From Bacteroidota bacterium (lineage in GTDB: Bacteria > Bacteroidota > Ignavibacteria > UBA10030), in contig JALONE010000016.1 of assembly GCA_025455125.1 (NCBI GenBank), positions 1 to 9,269 on the forward strand: DNA of 9,269 nt. Reading direction: 5' to 3'. This document shows positions 1 to 6,951 of the stretch, in pieces; positions within the stretch are counted from its first letter, which is position 1, and each line of letters opens with the position of its first letter. The notes under the pieces are model-generated. The model made no database searches and had not been told where the DNA came from. It saw nothing but the letters and a program-made list of their open reading frames with translations. The translations under genes and the position numbers were made by a program.

Positions 1-1182
1 GTGCTCGAAGCGCTCGGAAGCGTCCTTACGAACAAGTACGCCGAAGGATATCCGGGAAAGCGCTATTATGGCGGATGCGAATTCGTTGATGAAGCGGAAA
101 ACCTTGCGCGCGATCGGGCGAAGCAACTCTTCGGCGCCGAGTATGCGAACGTCCAGCCGCATTCCGGTTCGCAGGCAAACATGGCCGTTTATTTCACATT
201 CCTCAAACCGGGCGACACCGTTCTCGGTATGAACCTCTCGCATGGAGGCCATCTGACCCACGGATCGCCGGTGAACTTTTCGGGGCAGTTGTACCGCTTC
301 TTCGCCTACGGCGTTTCACCCGAGACCGGGCGGATCGACTACAATGAGGTGGAGACCATCGCGAGGCGTGAAAAGCCGAAGATGATCACCGTCGGCGCGA
401 GCGCGTATTCCCGCAACATCGACTACGCCGCATTCCGGACGATCGCAGACAGCATCGGTGCATTCCTCTTCGCCGACATCGCTCATCCGGCAGGACTTAT
501 CGCTGCCCGGCTCCACAACGATCCCCTTCCCCATTGTCATGTCGTCGCTTCGACCACGCACAAGACCTTGCGCGGTCCGCGCGGCGGGCTGATCCTCCTT
601 GGGAAAGACTGGACAAATCCGTTCGGTCTGGTGGCTCCGAAATCAGGCCGCGTGAAAATGATGTCCGAGCTGCTCGACTCCATGGTCATCCCCGGCATTC
701 AGGGTGGGCCGCTGATGCATGTGATCGCAGCCAAAGCGGTCGCCTTCGGCGAGAATCTGAAGCCGGAATTCCGTTCCTACGCTGAACAGATCATCAAGAA
801 CGCGCAAGCGCTCTCCTCGGCCCTGGTCAAGCGCGGGTACACGATCATCTCGGGGGGGACCGACAATCACCTCATGCTCGTGGATCTCCGTAACAAGAAC
901 GTAACAGGCAAGGAAGCCCAGGAGGCATTGGACCTGGCCGGGATCACCGTCAATAAAAATGCGGTCCCCTTCGATGATAAATCCCCGCTGATCACCAGCG
1001 GCATCCGCATCGGAACTCCGGCCATCACGACACGCGGCATGTCCGAGATGCAGATGGACCTGGTCGCCGAATTCATCGACCGTGTGATCTCGAATCGGAC
1101 AAATCTTGCGGTTCTCAACCAGATCAACAGCGAAGTACAGCAATTGTGCTCCGCATTCCCTCTCTATCCTGCGCTCGGATAG
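1..1182 (+). CDS. glyA: Serine hydroxymethyltransferase, 5' end outside the window
   Basis: This cytosolic PLP enzyme interconverts L-serine plus tetrahydrofolate and glycine plus 5,10-methylene-tetrahydrofolate, supplying one-carbon units. The 393 visible residues follow the family from the LTNKYAEGYPGKRYYGG block (residues 9-25) onward, then VQPHSGSQAN (51-60), HGGHLTHGSPVNFSG (81-95) and the PLP lysine K188 in STTHKTLRGPRGG, ending with SGIRIGTPAITTRG. The GTG at position 1 is an internal valine and not the start: by comparison with E. coli GlyA about 40 N-terminal residues (the ELIASEN region) lie upstream of the window. A short insertion after the PLP lysine (GKDWTNPFGL, about residues 202-211) and IQGGP in place of FPGGQGGP resemble Bacteroidota/Chlorobiota homologues. 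The stop TAG is 15 bp before tatC, suggesting co-transcription. Function is very secure. Confidence 0.97.
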   Translation: MLEALGSVLTNKYAEGYPGKRYYGGCEFVDEAENLARDRAKQLFGAEYANVQPHSGSQANMAVYFTFLKPGDTVLGMNLSHGGHLTHGSPVNFSGQLYRFFAYGVSPETGRIDYNEVETIARREKPKMITVGASAYSRNIDYAAFRTIADSIGAFLFADIAHPAGLIAARLHNDPLPHCHVVASTTHKTLRGPRGGLILLGKDWTNPFGLVAPKSGRVKMMSELLDSMVIPGIQGGPLMHVIAAKAVAFGENLKPEFRSYAEQIIKNAQALSSALVKRGYTIISGGTDNHLMLVDLRNKNVTGKEAQEALDLAGITVNKNAVPFDDKSPLITSGIRIGTPAITTRGMSEMQMDLVAEFIDRVISNRTNLAVLNQINSEVQQLCSAFPLYPALG

Positions 1183-1197
1183 CGATTCGAGTCCCCT

Positions 1198-1983
1198 ATG
1201 CTCCACCGTTTCTTGCGACGCGCGACCGCCGATGCCGACTCGGCCGAGATGACCTTCTTTGACCATCTGGAAGAACTCCGATGGCAGATCATCAAGGCAA
1301 TGATCGGGTTCATCGTGGCGATGGCGGGCTGCATCGTCTATGCTGAGTTCCTTGTCTCCGAGGTTCTGCTGAAGCCGATTCGCGCCGTCGGCCTGAAGCT
1401 CCAGGTCCTTTCTCCCTACGGGAAGGTCATGCTCTACATGGAGACCGTGATCGTTGCGGGACTCATCATCAGCATGCCTTGGATCCTATGGTCGCTCTGG
1501 CGTTTCATCGCGCCCGGGCTTCTGCCGCGCGAACGCCGCTACGTGTCGCGCATCGTTGCCTTGACGTCGCTCTGTTTCTTCTCCGGTGTCAGCTTCGCTT
1601 ATTTTGTGCTCGTCCCCGCTGCGCTCTCGTTCTTCTCGACCTTCGGCGATCCGACCATCGAGCTGAATATCGCGGTCGATCAGTATGTCAGCTTCATCCT
1701 CGCGCTCATCATTGGTGCTGGACTCGTCTTCGAACTCCCGATGGTCTCGTACTTTCTCACCAAGATGGGGATCCTGACGCCGGCGTTCCTCCGACGCTAT
1801 CGCCGCCACGCCATCGTGGTCATTCTGATCATATCAGCCGTCGTGACCCCCTCCCCCGACATCGTGACCCAGGTCCTGTTGGCGTTCCCGCTCTTCGTCC
1901 TGTATGAGGTGAGCATCTTCATATCGAAATACTCCATGCGACGCACCGCGTCGGATGCCGGCCAAACTCCGGAGAGTACATAA
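1198..1983 (+). CDS. tatC: Sec-independent (twin-arginine) protein translocase subunit TatC
   Basis: TatC is the polytopic inner-membrane receptor that recognises twin-arginine signal peptides and, with TatA-type proteins, exports folded proteins. The 261-residue product has the normal family length and about six hydrophobic segments (roughly 31-51, 76-100, 117-143, 164-187, 203-218, 222-243). Family hallmarks are visible: FFDHLEELRW (20-29) in the cytoplasmic N-terminus, FIAPGLLPRER (103-113) with the conserved glutamate E112 of the signal-peptide-binding loop, FELP (178-181) and VVTPSPD (215-221). The start ATG lies 15 bp after glyA and has only a weak ribosome site; a second in-frame ATG at 1249 (M18, just before TFFDHLEELR) is a possible alternative. 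No tatA/tatB partner is present in the window. The stop codon overlaps the next gene's start. Confidence 0.96.
   Translation: MLHRFLRRATADADSAEMTFFDHLEELRWQIIKAMIGFIVAMAGCIVYAEFLVSEVLLKPIRAVGLKLQVLSPYGKVMLYMETVIVAGLIISMPWILWSLWRFIAPGLLPRERRYVSRIVALTSLCFFSGVSFAYFVLVPAALSFFSTFGDPTIELNIAVDQYVSFILALIIGAGLVFELPMVSYFLTKMGILTPAFLRRYRRHAIVVILIISAVVTPSPDIVTQVLLAFPLFVLYEVSIFISKYSMRRTASDAGQTPEST
1971..1976 (+). promoter_or_regulatory. Ribosome binding site of the polyprenyl synthase gene
   Basis: GGAGAG sits 6 nt before the ATG at 1983 and lies inside the last codons of tatC. It supports the start that overlaps the tatC stop (TAATG), so the two genes are probably translationally coupled. Confidence 0.6.
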
Positions 1984-2966
1984 TGGATCGCATCCCCAAT
2001 CTCGACCGCCTCAGACGGCCCGTCACGCGCGAGCTCAAAGGATTCGAATCCCATTTTCGCGAGGCAATGACCTCTCGTGTTCCACTGGTTGACCTCGTCG
2101 CCCGCTATATCATTCGCCAAAAGGGGAAGCGTGTCCGTCCGATGCTTGTGCTCCTGAGCGCAAAACTGTGCGGCGCCGTCACCACCGCGACGTATCGCGG
2201 AGCCACGTTGATCGAGATCCTGCACACGGCGACATTGGTACACGATGACGTCGTCGATGACGCAAACACGCGTCGGGGCCTTGCCTCCATCAACGCTGTG
2301 TGGAAGAACAAGGTCGCCGTGCTCATGGGGGACTATCTTCTCTCTCGCGGGCTCCTCCTCTCCCTGGATCATTCGGACTATCTCTTCCTCCACGCGACCT
2401 CGACCGCCGTTCGCCGGATGAGCGAAGGAGAACTGCTGCAGATCCAGAAGAGCCGTCATCTCAATCTGACGGAAGAGACCTATCTCCAGATCATTGGAGA
2501 TAAGACCGCATCGCTCTTCTCCGCTTGCACGCTCGTCGGAGCCGCCAGCGTCACCGATGATCCGGCTGTTCACCGCCATCTCGAACGGTATGGGGAACAT
2601 GTGGGAATGGCATTCCAGATCCAGGACGATCTCCTCGACTACCTCGGGACGCAGAAGATCATCGGCAAACCGACCGGCATCGACATCAAGGAAAAGAAGC
2701 TGACGCTTCCGCTGATCTATGCGCTTCGCATGGGCGACCGCCACGATGCCCGTCATGCATTGAAGCTGGTGAAGAAAGGCGCATCGAATGACGACGTTCG
2801 CTGGATCGTCGATTTTGTGACTCGGGCGGGGGGACTTGATTACGCGAAGCGCCGCGCCGCGGAATATGGCACGCGCGCGAAAGAGGAACTCGCTGGATTC
2901 CGGGATACGGAGGCAAAGCGATCACTTGTCGCGTTCGTGGATTACGTCATCGCCCGCGAAAAGTAA
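1983..2966 (+). CDS. All-trans polyprenyl diphosphate synthase (long-chain, octaprenyl/heptaprenyl type)
   Basis: This cytosolic or membrane-associated prenyltransferase adds isopentenyl units to an allylic diphosphate, giving the side chain of menaquinone or ubiquinone. The 327-residue product contains GKRVRP (48-53), the first aspartate-rich motif DDVVDD (88-93) followed by TRRG, and the second aspartate-rich motif DDLLD (215-219), then GKPTGIDIKEKKLTLP (228-243). The residue five positions before the first motif is alanine, as in E. coli IspB, rather than the bulky aromatic residue of short-chain synthases, which favours a long product; the exact chain length cannot be read from sequence. 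It starts on the tatC stop codon and probably shares its transcript. Its stop faces that of a minus-strand gene 9 bp away. A geranylgeranyl or farnesyl synthase is less likely. Confidence 0.93.
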   Translation: MDRIPNLDRLRRPVTRELKGFESHFREAMTSRVPLVDLVARYIIRQKGKRVRPMLVLLSAKLCGAVTTATYRGATLIEILHTATLVHDDVVDDANTRRGLASINAVWKNKVAVLMGDYLLSRGLLLSLDHSDYLFLHATSTAVRRMSEGELLQIQKSRHLNLTEETYLQIIGDKTASLFSACTLVGAASVTDDPAVHRHLERYGEHVGMAFQIQDDLLDYLGTQKIIGKPTGIDIKEKKLTLPLIYALRMGDRHDARHALKLVKKGASNDDVRWIVDFVTRAGGLDYAKRRAAEYGTRAKEELAGFRDTEAKRSLVAFVDYVIAREK

Positions 2967-2975
2967 CTCCGTCGT

Positions 2976-4877
2976 CTACTTCTTTCTGCTTCCCCCTTTC
3001 CGCAGCAGTTCGATCTGCGCGGTCAATTCTGCGATCATCTTCTCCCCACCGTTGAATCCGACTGATTTGAACCGGATCCGTCCAGTTCCATCAAGGACGA
3101 ATTTCGTCGGAATCCCTTCAACCCCGAATTTCTCAACGAAGCCCTCGTCGAACAGGACGGGGAACGTGTATTTGTTGTCTGCCATGAACTTACGCACGAG
3201 ATCCTCTCGTTCCTGTCCCTTCTTGTTCTCCCACGTGTTCACGGCCAAGATCACGACCGAAGGATCCTGACGATACTTCTCATAGACCTTCTGGAGAAAC
3301 GGGAACGAGGCCTTGCAGGGCCCGCACCACGTTGCCCAGAAATCAACGACGACCACTTTCCCTTTGACCGATTCAAGACTTACCGTCGTTCCCTTGAGGT
3401 CTTTCAGTGCAAACGGGATCGCCGGCTTGTCGATCATCGACTTGACGACCTCCGCTCGATGCGCATCTTGCGCGGCGCCAGTGAGTGTTGCGAGTTGATC
3501 GTCGAATCCGTTCGCAGTGCCGTGCTTCGCGACATACGCCTTCCGGTATTGGGCGATCATCCCGTCATTCGAAGACCCCTTCCGAATGAAATCCGCGGAC
3601 CGCTTCAGAGCCGTGTCGTAGCGCTCCGTCTCATTGAGGGCAGAAATATAGCGCTCATTGATCTCCGCCTCCTTTCCTCCCAATAGTTCAACGGCCTCTT
3701 CGAATGCCGCGACCGCTTTCGCATGATTTCCCTGCTTCGTGAGAATGAACCCATACGTATCAAGCACCATACCCAGGCTCGACGCTCGCGATCTATCCCA
3801 ATCGCGCGTGCTCATATATCCTGGTTTTTCAAGCTTGCCGTTCTTCCGCAGAATGGCGATCGCCCGCTGGGCAAGCATAGAAGTCGTATCCAACGATGTG
3901 TTCGTCTCGGCCATACTCCAAGCCGCATCATTCATTGACATTGGAACGGACATATCCAATCGCGTTGCCGTCTCGATCGCCGTGAATGCCCGCTCGTATG
4001 CTCCCGCTCGGATCGCCGTCGCAATGAACTGATTTTCGAGCAACTTCCGTTGGGCTTCGGGGTATGACGGTGCCTTCAGCAATTCCTCCAGCACTGGCAA
4101 GCGCTTCGCCGCGTCGCGCTCCATCATGGCGTTGTTCTGTTTCGTGAGTTGCGCCAGAACACCTTCCGGATGCTTTGCGAGTTCGAGCGCCCGCAACGAG
4201 TCCCCAGTTGTCTTCGCACCGATCCGGTCGTAGATGGAGAGCAAAGTCGCTGTCGCTTCCTCGTCTTCTGCATGGACCCTTCGCAGTCGCTCCAGTGAGG
4301 TTGAGATCATCTGTGCAGCATTCGGTGCCTTTGATCGCAGGAGCGCATTCCAATACATCGCCTGCGTGCGCCAGTCATCGGGAAATCGCTCAACCGTTTC
4401 TGCCAGGAGCTTCATCCCCGCATCTGGATCCCGTTTGACCTTGAATCCCGGGACCCCGTTGAATAACAGGAATTGGGCCTTGAGGCGCCCGGCGCTTGGC
4501 AATGGAGAACCAGCCGCATCACGAAGAGCGACCGTCCAGACGTTTTCCCCATTGTCATCATTTTTCTCCCCATCGGTGAAGCGAACTTGAATCAAGATGG
4601 CTTTCGGATCGAGGTTCACCGTGCTGATCCATCGCAATCCCATTTTCTTCATCACCGATTCGCTGATCGTTGGTGTGCCATCGTCCGAAAATTGCAGATA
4701 TTCCGCTGCGATCTGCGATGCCCGATTCAACACGGCACCGGGCGCTCCTGCATCGTATGAAATCGTGATGGCCACACCCTGCATGGGTTCAGGCGGGGCG
4801 ATCACGACATGGTTTTGCGCGTGGAGTGTCTGAACGAGAATCCACAGTACGGCAATGATGCGAACAGTTTTGCGCAT
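2976..4877 (-). CDS. Secreted TPR-containing TlpA/ResA-type thioredoxin protein
   Basis: This is probably an exported thiol-disulfide oxidoreductase of the periplasm or envelope. The 633-residue product begins with a signal peptide (MRKT, a hydrophobic core to about residue 17, likely cleavage after A20; no lipobox cysteine). Residues about 22-141 look like a beta-rich domain of the kind found before TlpA domains. Residues about 150-470 are helical with TPR-like repeats, the clearest around 371-400. A TlpA-like thioredoxin domain follows at about 481-630, with WCGPC at 517-521 and the cis-proline in GIPTKF. C518 and C521 are the only cysteines in the protein. The start at 4877 is chosen because the signal peptide begins there and a G-rich site lies 6 nt upstream; an in-frame ATG at 5033 would add 52 residues inside the upstream gene and hide the signal. 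It is the last gene of the minus-strand run, 37 bp after the stress-protein gene. Substrate unknown. Confidence 0.88.
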   Translation of the reverse strand: MRKTVRIIAVLWILVQTLHAQNHVVIAPPEPMQGVAITISYDAGAPGAVLNRASQIAAEYLQFSDDGTPTISESVMKKMGLRWISTVNLDPKAILIQVRFTDGEKNDDNGENVWTVALRDAAGSPLPSAGRLKAQFLLFNGVPGFKVKRDPDAGMKLLAETVERFPDDWRTQAMYWNALLRSKAPNAAQMISTSLERLRRVHAEDEEATATLLSIYDRIGAKTTGDSLRALELAKHPEGVLAQLTKQNNAMMERDAAKRLPVLEELLKAPSYPEAQRKLLENQFIATAIRAGAYERAFTAIETATRLDMSVPMSMNDAAWSMAETNTSLDTTSMLAQRAIAILRKNGKLEKPGYMSTRDWDRSRASSLGMVLDTYGFILTKQGNHAKAVAAFEEAVELLGGKEAEINERYISALNETERYDTALKRSADFIRKGSSNDGMIAQYRKAYVAKHGTANGFDDQLATLTGAAQDAHRAEVVKSMIDKPAIPFALKDLKGTTVSLESVKGKVVVVDFWATWCGPCKASFPFLQKVYEKYRQDPSVVILAVNTWENKKGQEREDLVRKFMADNKYTFPVLFDEGFVEKFGVEGIPTKFVLDGTGRIRFKSVGFNGGEKMIAELTAQIELLRKGGSRKK

Positions 4878-4883
4878 AGGGAA

Positions 4884-4888
4884 CCCCC
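4884..4888 (-). promoter_or_regulatory. G-rich ribosome binding site fixing the thioredoxin gene start
   Basis: A run of five G on the minus strand lies 6 nt before the ATG at 4877. It is not a canonical GGAGG, but it supports this start over the longer open frame beginning at 5033. Confidence 0.4.
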
Positions 4889-4914
4889 GTGATGATGAGT
4901 GATGGTCCTGCAGA

Positions 4915-5448
4915 CTACGAGCGAACGAATTCGCGTTCACCCTTCCGTACGACAAGAACCGGGCAAGGCGCTTTGCGAACGACCTTTTCCGCCGTGCTTC
5001 CGAACAAGATATGTTCAACACCGGAATGGCCATGCGTCGCGATGATGATCAGATTGATCCGTTCCTCGGCGGCATACTCGTTGATTTCGTAGAACGGTTT
5101 TCCGGTCCGCACGACCCGCTTCGCGCTGACTCGCGTCCCGATCGCATTCTTGATCAACGCATCGAGTTCTTGGGCGCCGCGTGCGCGCAGTTCTTCCTCG
5201 ACATTCGGAAATCCGATCTGACCGAAACTGAAATCTGACGGGTAAATGGTGGGTTCGACAACATACAACAGATCAATGGAAGCGCGGAATTGCTCCGCAA
5301 AGGGGATGGCGTATTTCAGCGCATTCTTCGAATGCTCGGAAAAATCAATGGGAACGAGAATGCGCTTCAGCTGGATCGGAACATGGGTCTTTGCTGCCGT
5401 CCGTGCGCGCGGCTTACTTCGGGAGGGCACCTTCTTCTGTTTTGGCAT
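4915..5448 (-). CDS. Universal stress protein (UspA family) with basic N-terminal extension
   Basis: This is a small cytosolic USP-domain protein; the family binds ATP or AMP and is linked to stress and starvation survival, usually with no known enzymatic reaction. The 177-residue product has one USP domain from residue 29: KRILVPIDFSEHS (28-40, D35 at the nucleotide pocket), LLYVVEP (60-66), then the nucleotide-binding stretch ATHG-9x-GST (137-152) and KVVRKAPCPVLVVRKGE at the end. The ATHG-9x-GS pattern corresponds to the G-2x-G-9x-G(S/T) signature of ATP-binding members, with alanine at the first glycine. Residues 1-29 are an unusual lysine/arginine-rich leader. The ATG at 5448 has AAAGGGA 5 nt upstream and overlaps the 3' end of the preceding gene by 35 nt; the frame stays open to an ATG at 5541, but this would extend the overlap much further without adding recognisable domain. 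Confidence 0.93.
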   Translation of the reverse strand: MPKQKKVPSRSKPRARTAAKTHVPIQLKRILVPIDFSEHSKNALKYAIPFAEQFRASIDLLYVVEPTIYPSDFSFGQIGFPNVEEELRARGAQELDALIKNAIGTRVSAKRVVRTGKPFYEINEYAAEERINLIIIATHGHSGVEHILFGSTAEKVVRKAPCPVLVVRKGEREFVRS

Positions 5449-6004
5449 GGGAGTCCCTTTCCGTTTGTTGCTGCAGACGTTCAAACTGACTCTTGATCTT
5501 CGACAACTCCTTGTCTGTCTTGCGCAGGCGTTCCGCAACAATCTCGGCGAGCTTCAGCAGGATCTTGATGCCCAATTCCTGCTTCCGTTCGATGAGCTCG
5601 AACAGGTCCGGTCGGAAAAATCCCAACAGCAGACAATCCGTCTTGCAGAATGCATCCGCAGAACGGGGCGATTCGTCCAACAACGCCAGTTCCCCGAAGA
5701 AGTCCCCGTCCGTCAACACGATCAATTCCCGCCGCTCACCCTCTTTGGTGGCGATCTGGATGGAGACCTCGCCGTCCTGGATGATGTACATGCCGAGGCC
5801 TGGGTCTCCCTGATAGAACACCGGTTCCCCGCTGCGGTACTCCCGGCGGTGAATTATCGCCGCAACCTCCTTCAATTCCCGCGCGGAGAGATCCGCGAAA
5901 GCCGGAACCTTCGTCAGGATCTCCTCCACCGACCCTTCACGCGCAACGCGTTGGGAGAAGATGTTCTTCCAAACTGCCCCGCTTGTCGTCTTGCCGTTTG
6001 TCAT
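5414..6004 (-). CDS. Stand-alone cyclic-nucleotide-binding (Crp/CAP-type cNMP) domain protein
   Basis: The product is probably a cytosolic sensor of cAMP or a related ligand, without its own output domain. It has 196 residues. The CNB domain covers about 27-145: VPAFADLSARELKEVA (33-48), the GEPVFYQGDPG turn (59-69), and the phosphate-binding cassette FGELALLDESPRSA (103-116) with the ligand-binding E105 and R114 in place. After the domain comes a charged helical tail (about 146-183), which may be a coiled coil; there is no helix-turn-helix as in Crp/Fnr regulators and no kinase, cyclase or channel segment. The ATG at 6004 lies 22 bp after ilvE and has only a weak ribosome site, so it may be read by coupling. 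Its last 35 nt overlap the start of the universal stress protein gene. The ligand is inferred from the family only. Confidence 0.9.
   Translation of the reverse strand: MTNGKTTSGAVWKNIFSQRVAREGSVEEILTKVPAFADLSARELKEVAAIIHRREYRSGEPVFYQGDPGLGMYIIQDGEVSIQIATKEGERRELIVLTDGDFFGELALLDESPRSADAFCKTDCLLLGFFRPDLFELIERKQELGIKILLKLAEIVAERLRKTDKELSKIKSQFERLQQQTERDSHAKTEEGALPK
5454..5460 (-). promoter_or_regulatory. Ribosome binding site of the universal stress protein gene
   Basis: AAAGGGA on the minus strand, 5 nt before the ATG at 5448. It lies inside the coding end of the upstream cyclic-nucleotide-binding gene and decides the start in favour of 5448 over 5541. Confidence 0.6.
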
Positions 6005-6026
6005 GTTCGTCTGTGTTGGAGGAGAA

Positions 6027-6944
6027 TCAGAGCAGCGTCAGCCAACCGTGGGAATCTGTTCCATCATTGATGATCGCGAAGAACGCCTGCTGGAGTTTGC
6101 GCGTCAGCGGTCCTGCGATTCCGTATCCCACCGCGATCCGGTCGACGGAACGAACCGGGGTCAACTCCGCAGCGGTCCCTGTCAGAAAGATCTCATCTGC
6201 AATGTACAACATCTCACGCGGAATCTCCATTTCTTTCACGGGAATTCCCAGCTCCCCGGCGAGCGTCATGACCGATGCACGAGTGATACCGGGGAGAAGC
6301 CCCGTGGACATCGGAGGCGTATAGATCATCCCATCCCGAATCACGAAGATATTCTCACCGCTTCCTTCGCTCACCGAGCCGTTCACATCGAGCGAGATCC
6401 CCTCTGCATAGCCATTCTGGAGGGCTTCCATCTTGATGAGCTGTGCATTGAGGTAGTTACCACCGGACTTTGCCAACGTCGGGATCGTATCCATCGCCGG
6501 CCGGCGCCATGAGGAAACGCACGCGTCGATACCTTGTTCGATCGATTCAGCGCCCAGGTAGGCACCCCATTCCCAGACCGCGACCATCACATCCACAGGG
6601 CAGCCGAGCGGATTGAGCCCCATTTCCGCATATCCACGATAAACAAGCGGGCGGATATAGCAGGAGGCAAGCTTGTTTGCCCGGATGGTCTCCAAAACGG
6701 CCGATGTGAGTTGATCCACCGAGTAGGGAACCTGCGCGCGGTAGATCTTTGCCGAATCGACGATCCGACGGAGATGGTCGTCTAGGCGGAACACCGCCGG
6801 CCCGCGTTTTGTGGGATAACACCGGATACCCTCGAACCAGCTGGATCCATAATGCAACGCGTGCGTGAGAATATGCACGTTGGCATCGTTCCATTTCACC
6901 AACGCACCGTTCATCCAGATGAATTCGGTCGATTTGATCGGCAT
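6027..6944 (-). CDS. ilvE: Branched-chain amino acid aminotransferase
   Basis: This cytosolic fold-type IV PLP enzyme transfers the amino group between glutamate/2-oxoglutarate and the keto acids of valine, leucine and isoleucine. With the start at 6944 the product has 305 residues, close to E. coli IlvE. Visible landmarks are THALHYG and WFEGIRCY (27-43), RLDDHLRR (53-60), the PLP lysine K159 in LAKSGGNYLNAQL, LDVNGSVSEGSGENIF (185-200), LLPGITRASV and FLTGTAAELTPVRSVD. The start at 6944 (MPIKSTEFIWMNG) is preferred because it lies 7 bp after the bcerS-like stop and matches the usual N-terminus; an ATG at 6971 would add nine residues and overlap the previous gene by 20 nt. An AGGTGG element overlaps the upstream stop but is only 3 nt from the ATG. 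It may also supply keto acids for priming iso-branched fatty acids (inference). Confidence 0.95.
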   Translation of the reverse strand: MPIKSTEFIWMNGALVKWNDANVHILTHALHYGSSWFEGIRCYPTKRGPAVFRLDDHLRRIVDSAKIYRAQVPYSVDQLTSAVLETIRANKLASCYIRPLVYRGYAEMGLNPLGCPVDVMVAVWEWGAYLGAESIEQGIDACVSSWRRPAMDTIPTLAKSGGNYLNAQLIKMEALQNGYAEGISLDVNGSVSEGSGENIFVIRDGMIYTPPMSTGLLPGITRASVMTLAGELGIPVKEMEIPREMLYIADEIFLTGTAAELTPVRSVDRIAVGYGIAGPLTRKLQQAFFAIINDGTDSHGWLTLL

Positions 6945-6951
6945 ACGCCAC

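Noticed and set aside
1..3. GTG at position 1 as the glyA start codon
   Set aside because: It aligns to an internal residue just before the conserved LTNKYAEGYPGKRYYGG block; the substrate-binding N-terminal part of the enzyme would be missing.
643..1266. A 207-codon minus-strand open frame opposite glyA
   Set aside because: It is complementary to conserved SHMT sequence, with no recognisable domain or ribosome site.
1797..2756. A 319-codon open frame on the minus strand across tatC end and the polyprenyl synthase gene
   Set aside because: It is antisense to a gene with full family motifs, its translation shows no recognisable domain and it has no supporting context; long shadow frames are expected at this base composition.
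4878..5033. A longer thioredoxin protein starting at 5033
   Set aside because: It would place 52 arginine-rich residues before an evident signal peptide and lie largely inside the universal stress protein gene.
5246..6070. A 274-codon plus-strand open frame opposite the universal stress and cyclic-nucleotide-binding genes
   Set aside because: It spans antisense to two well-supported genes and its translation has low-complexity, domain-free character.
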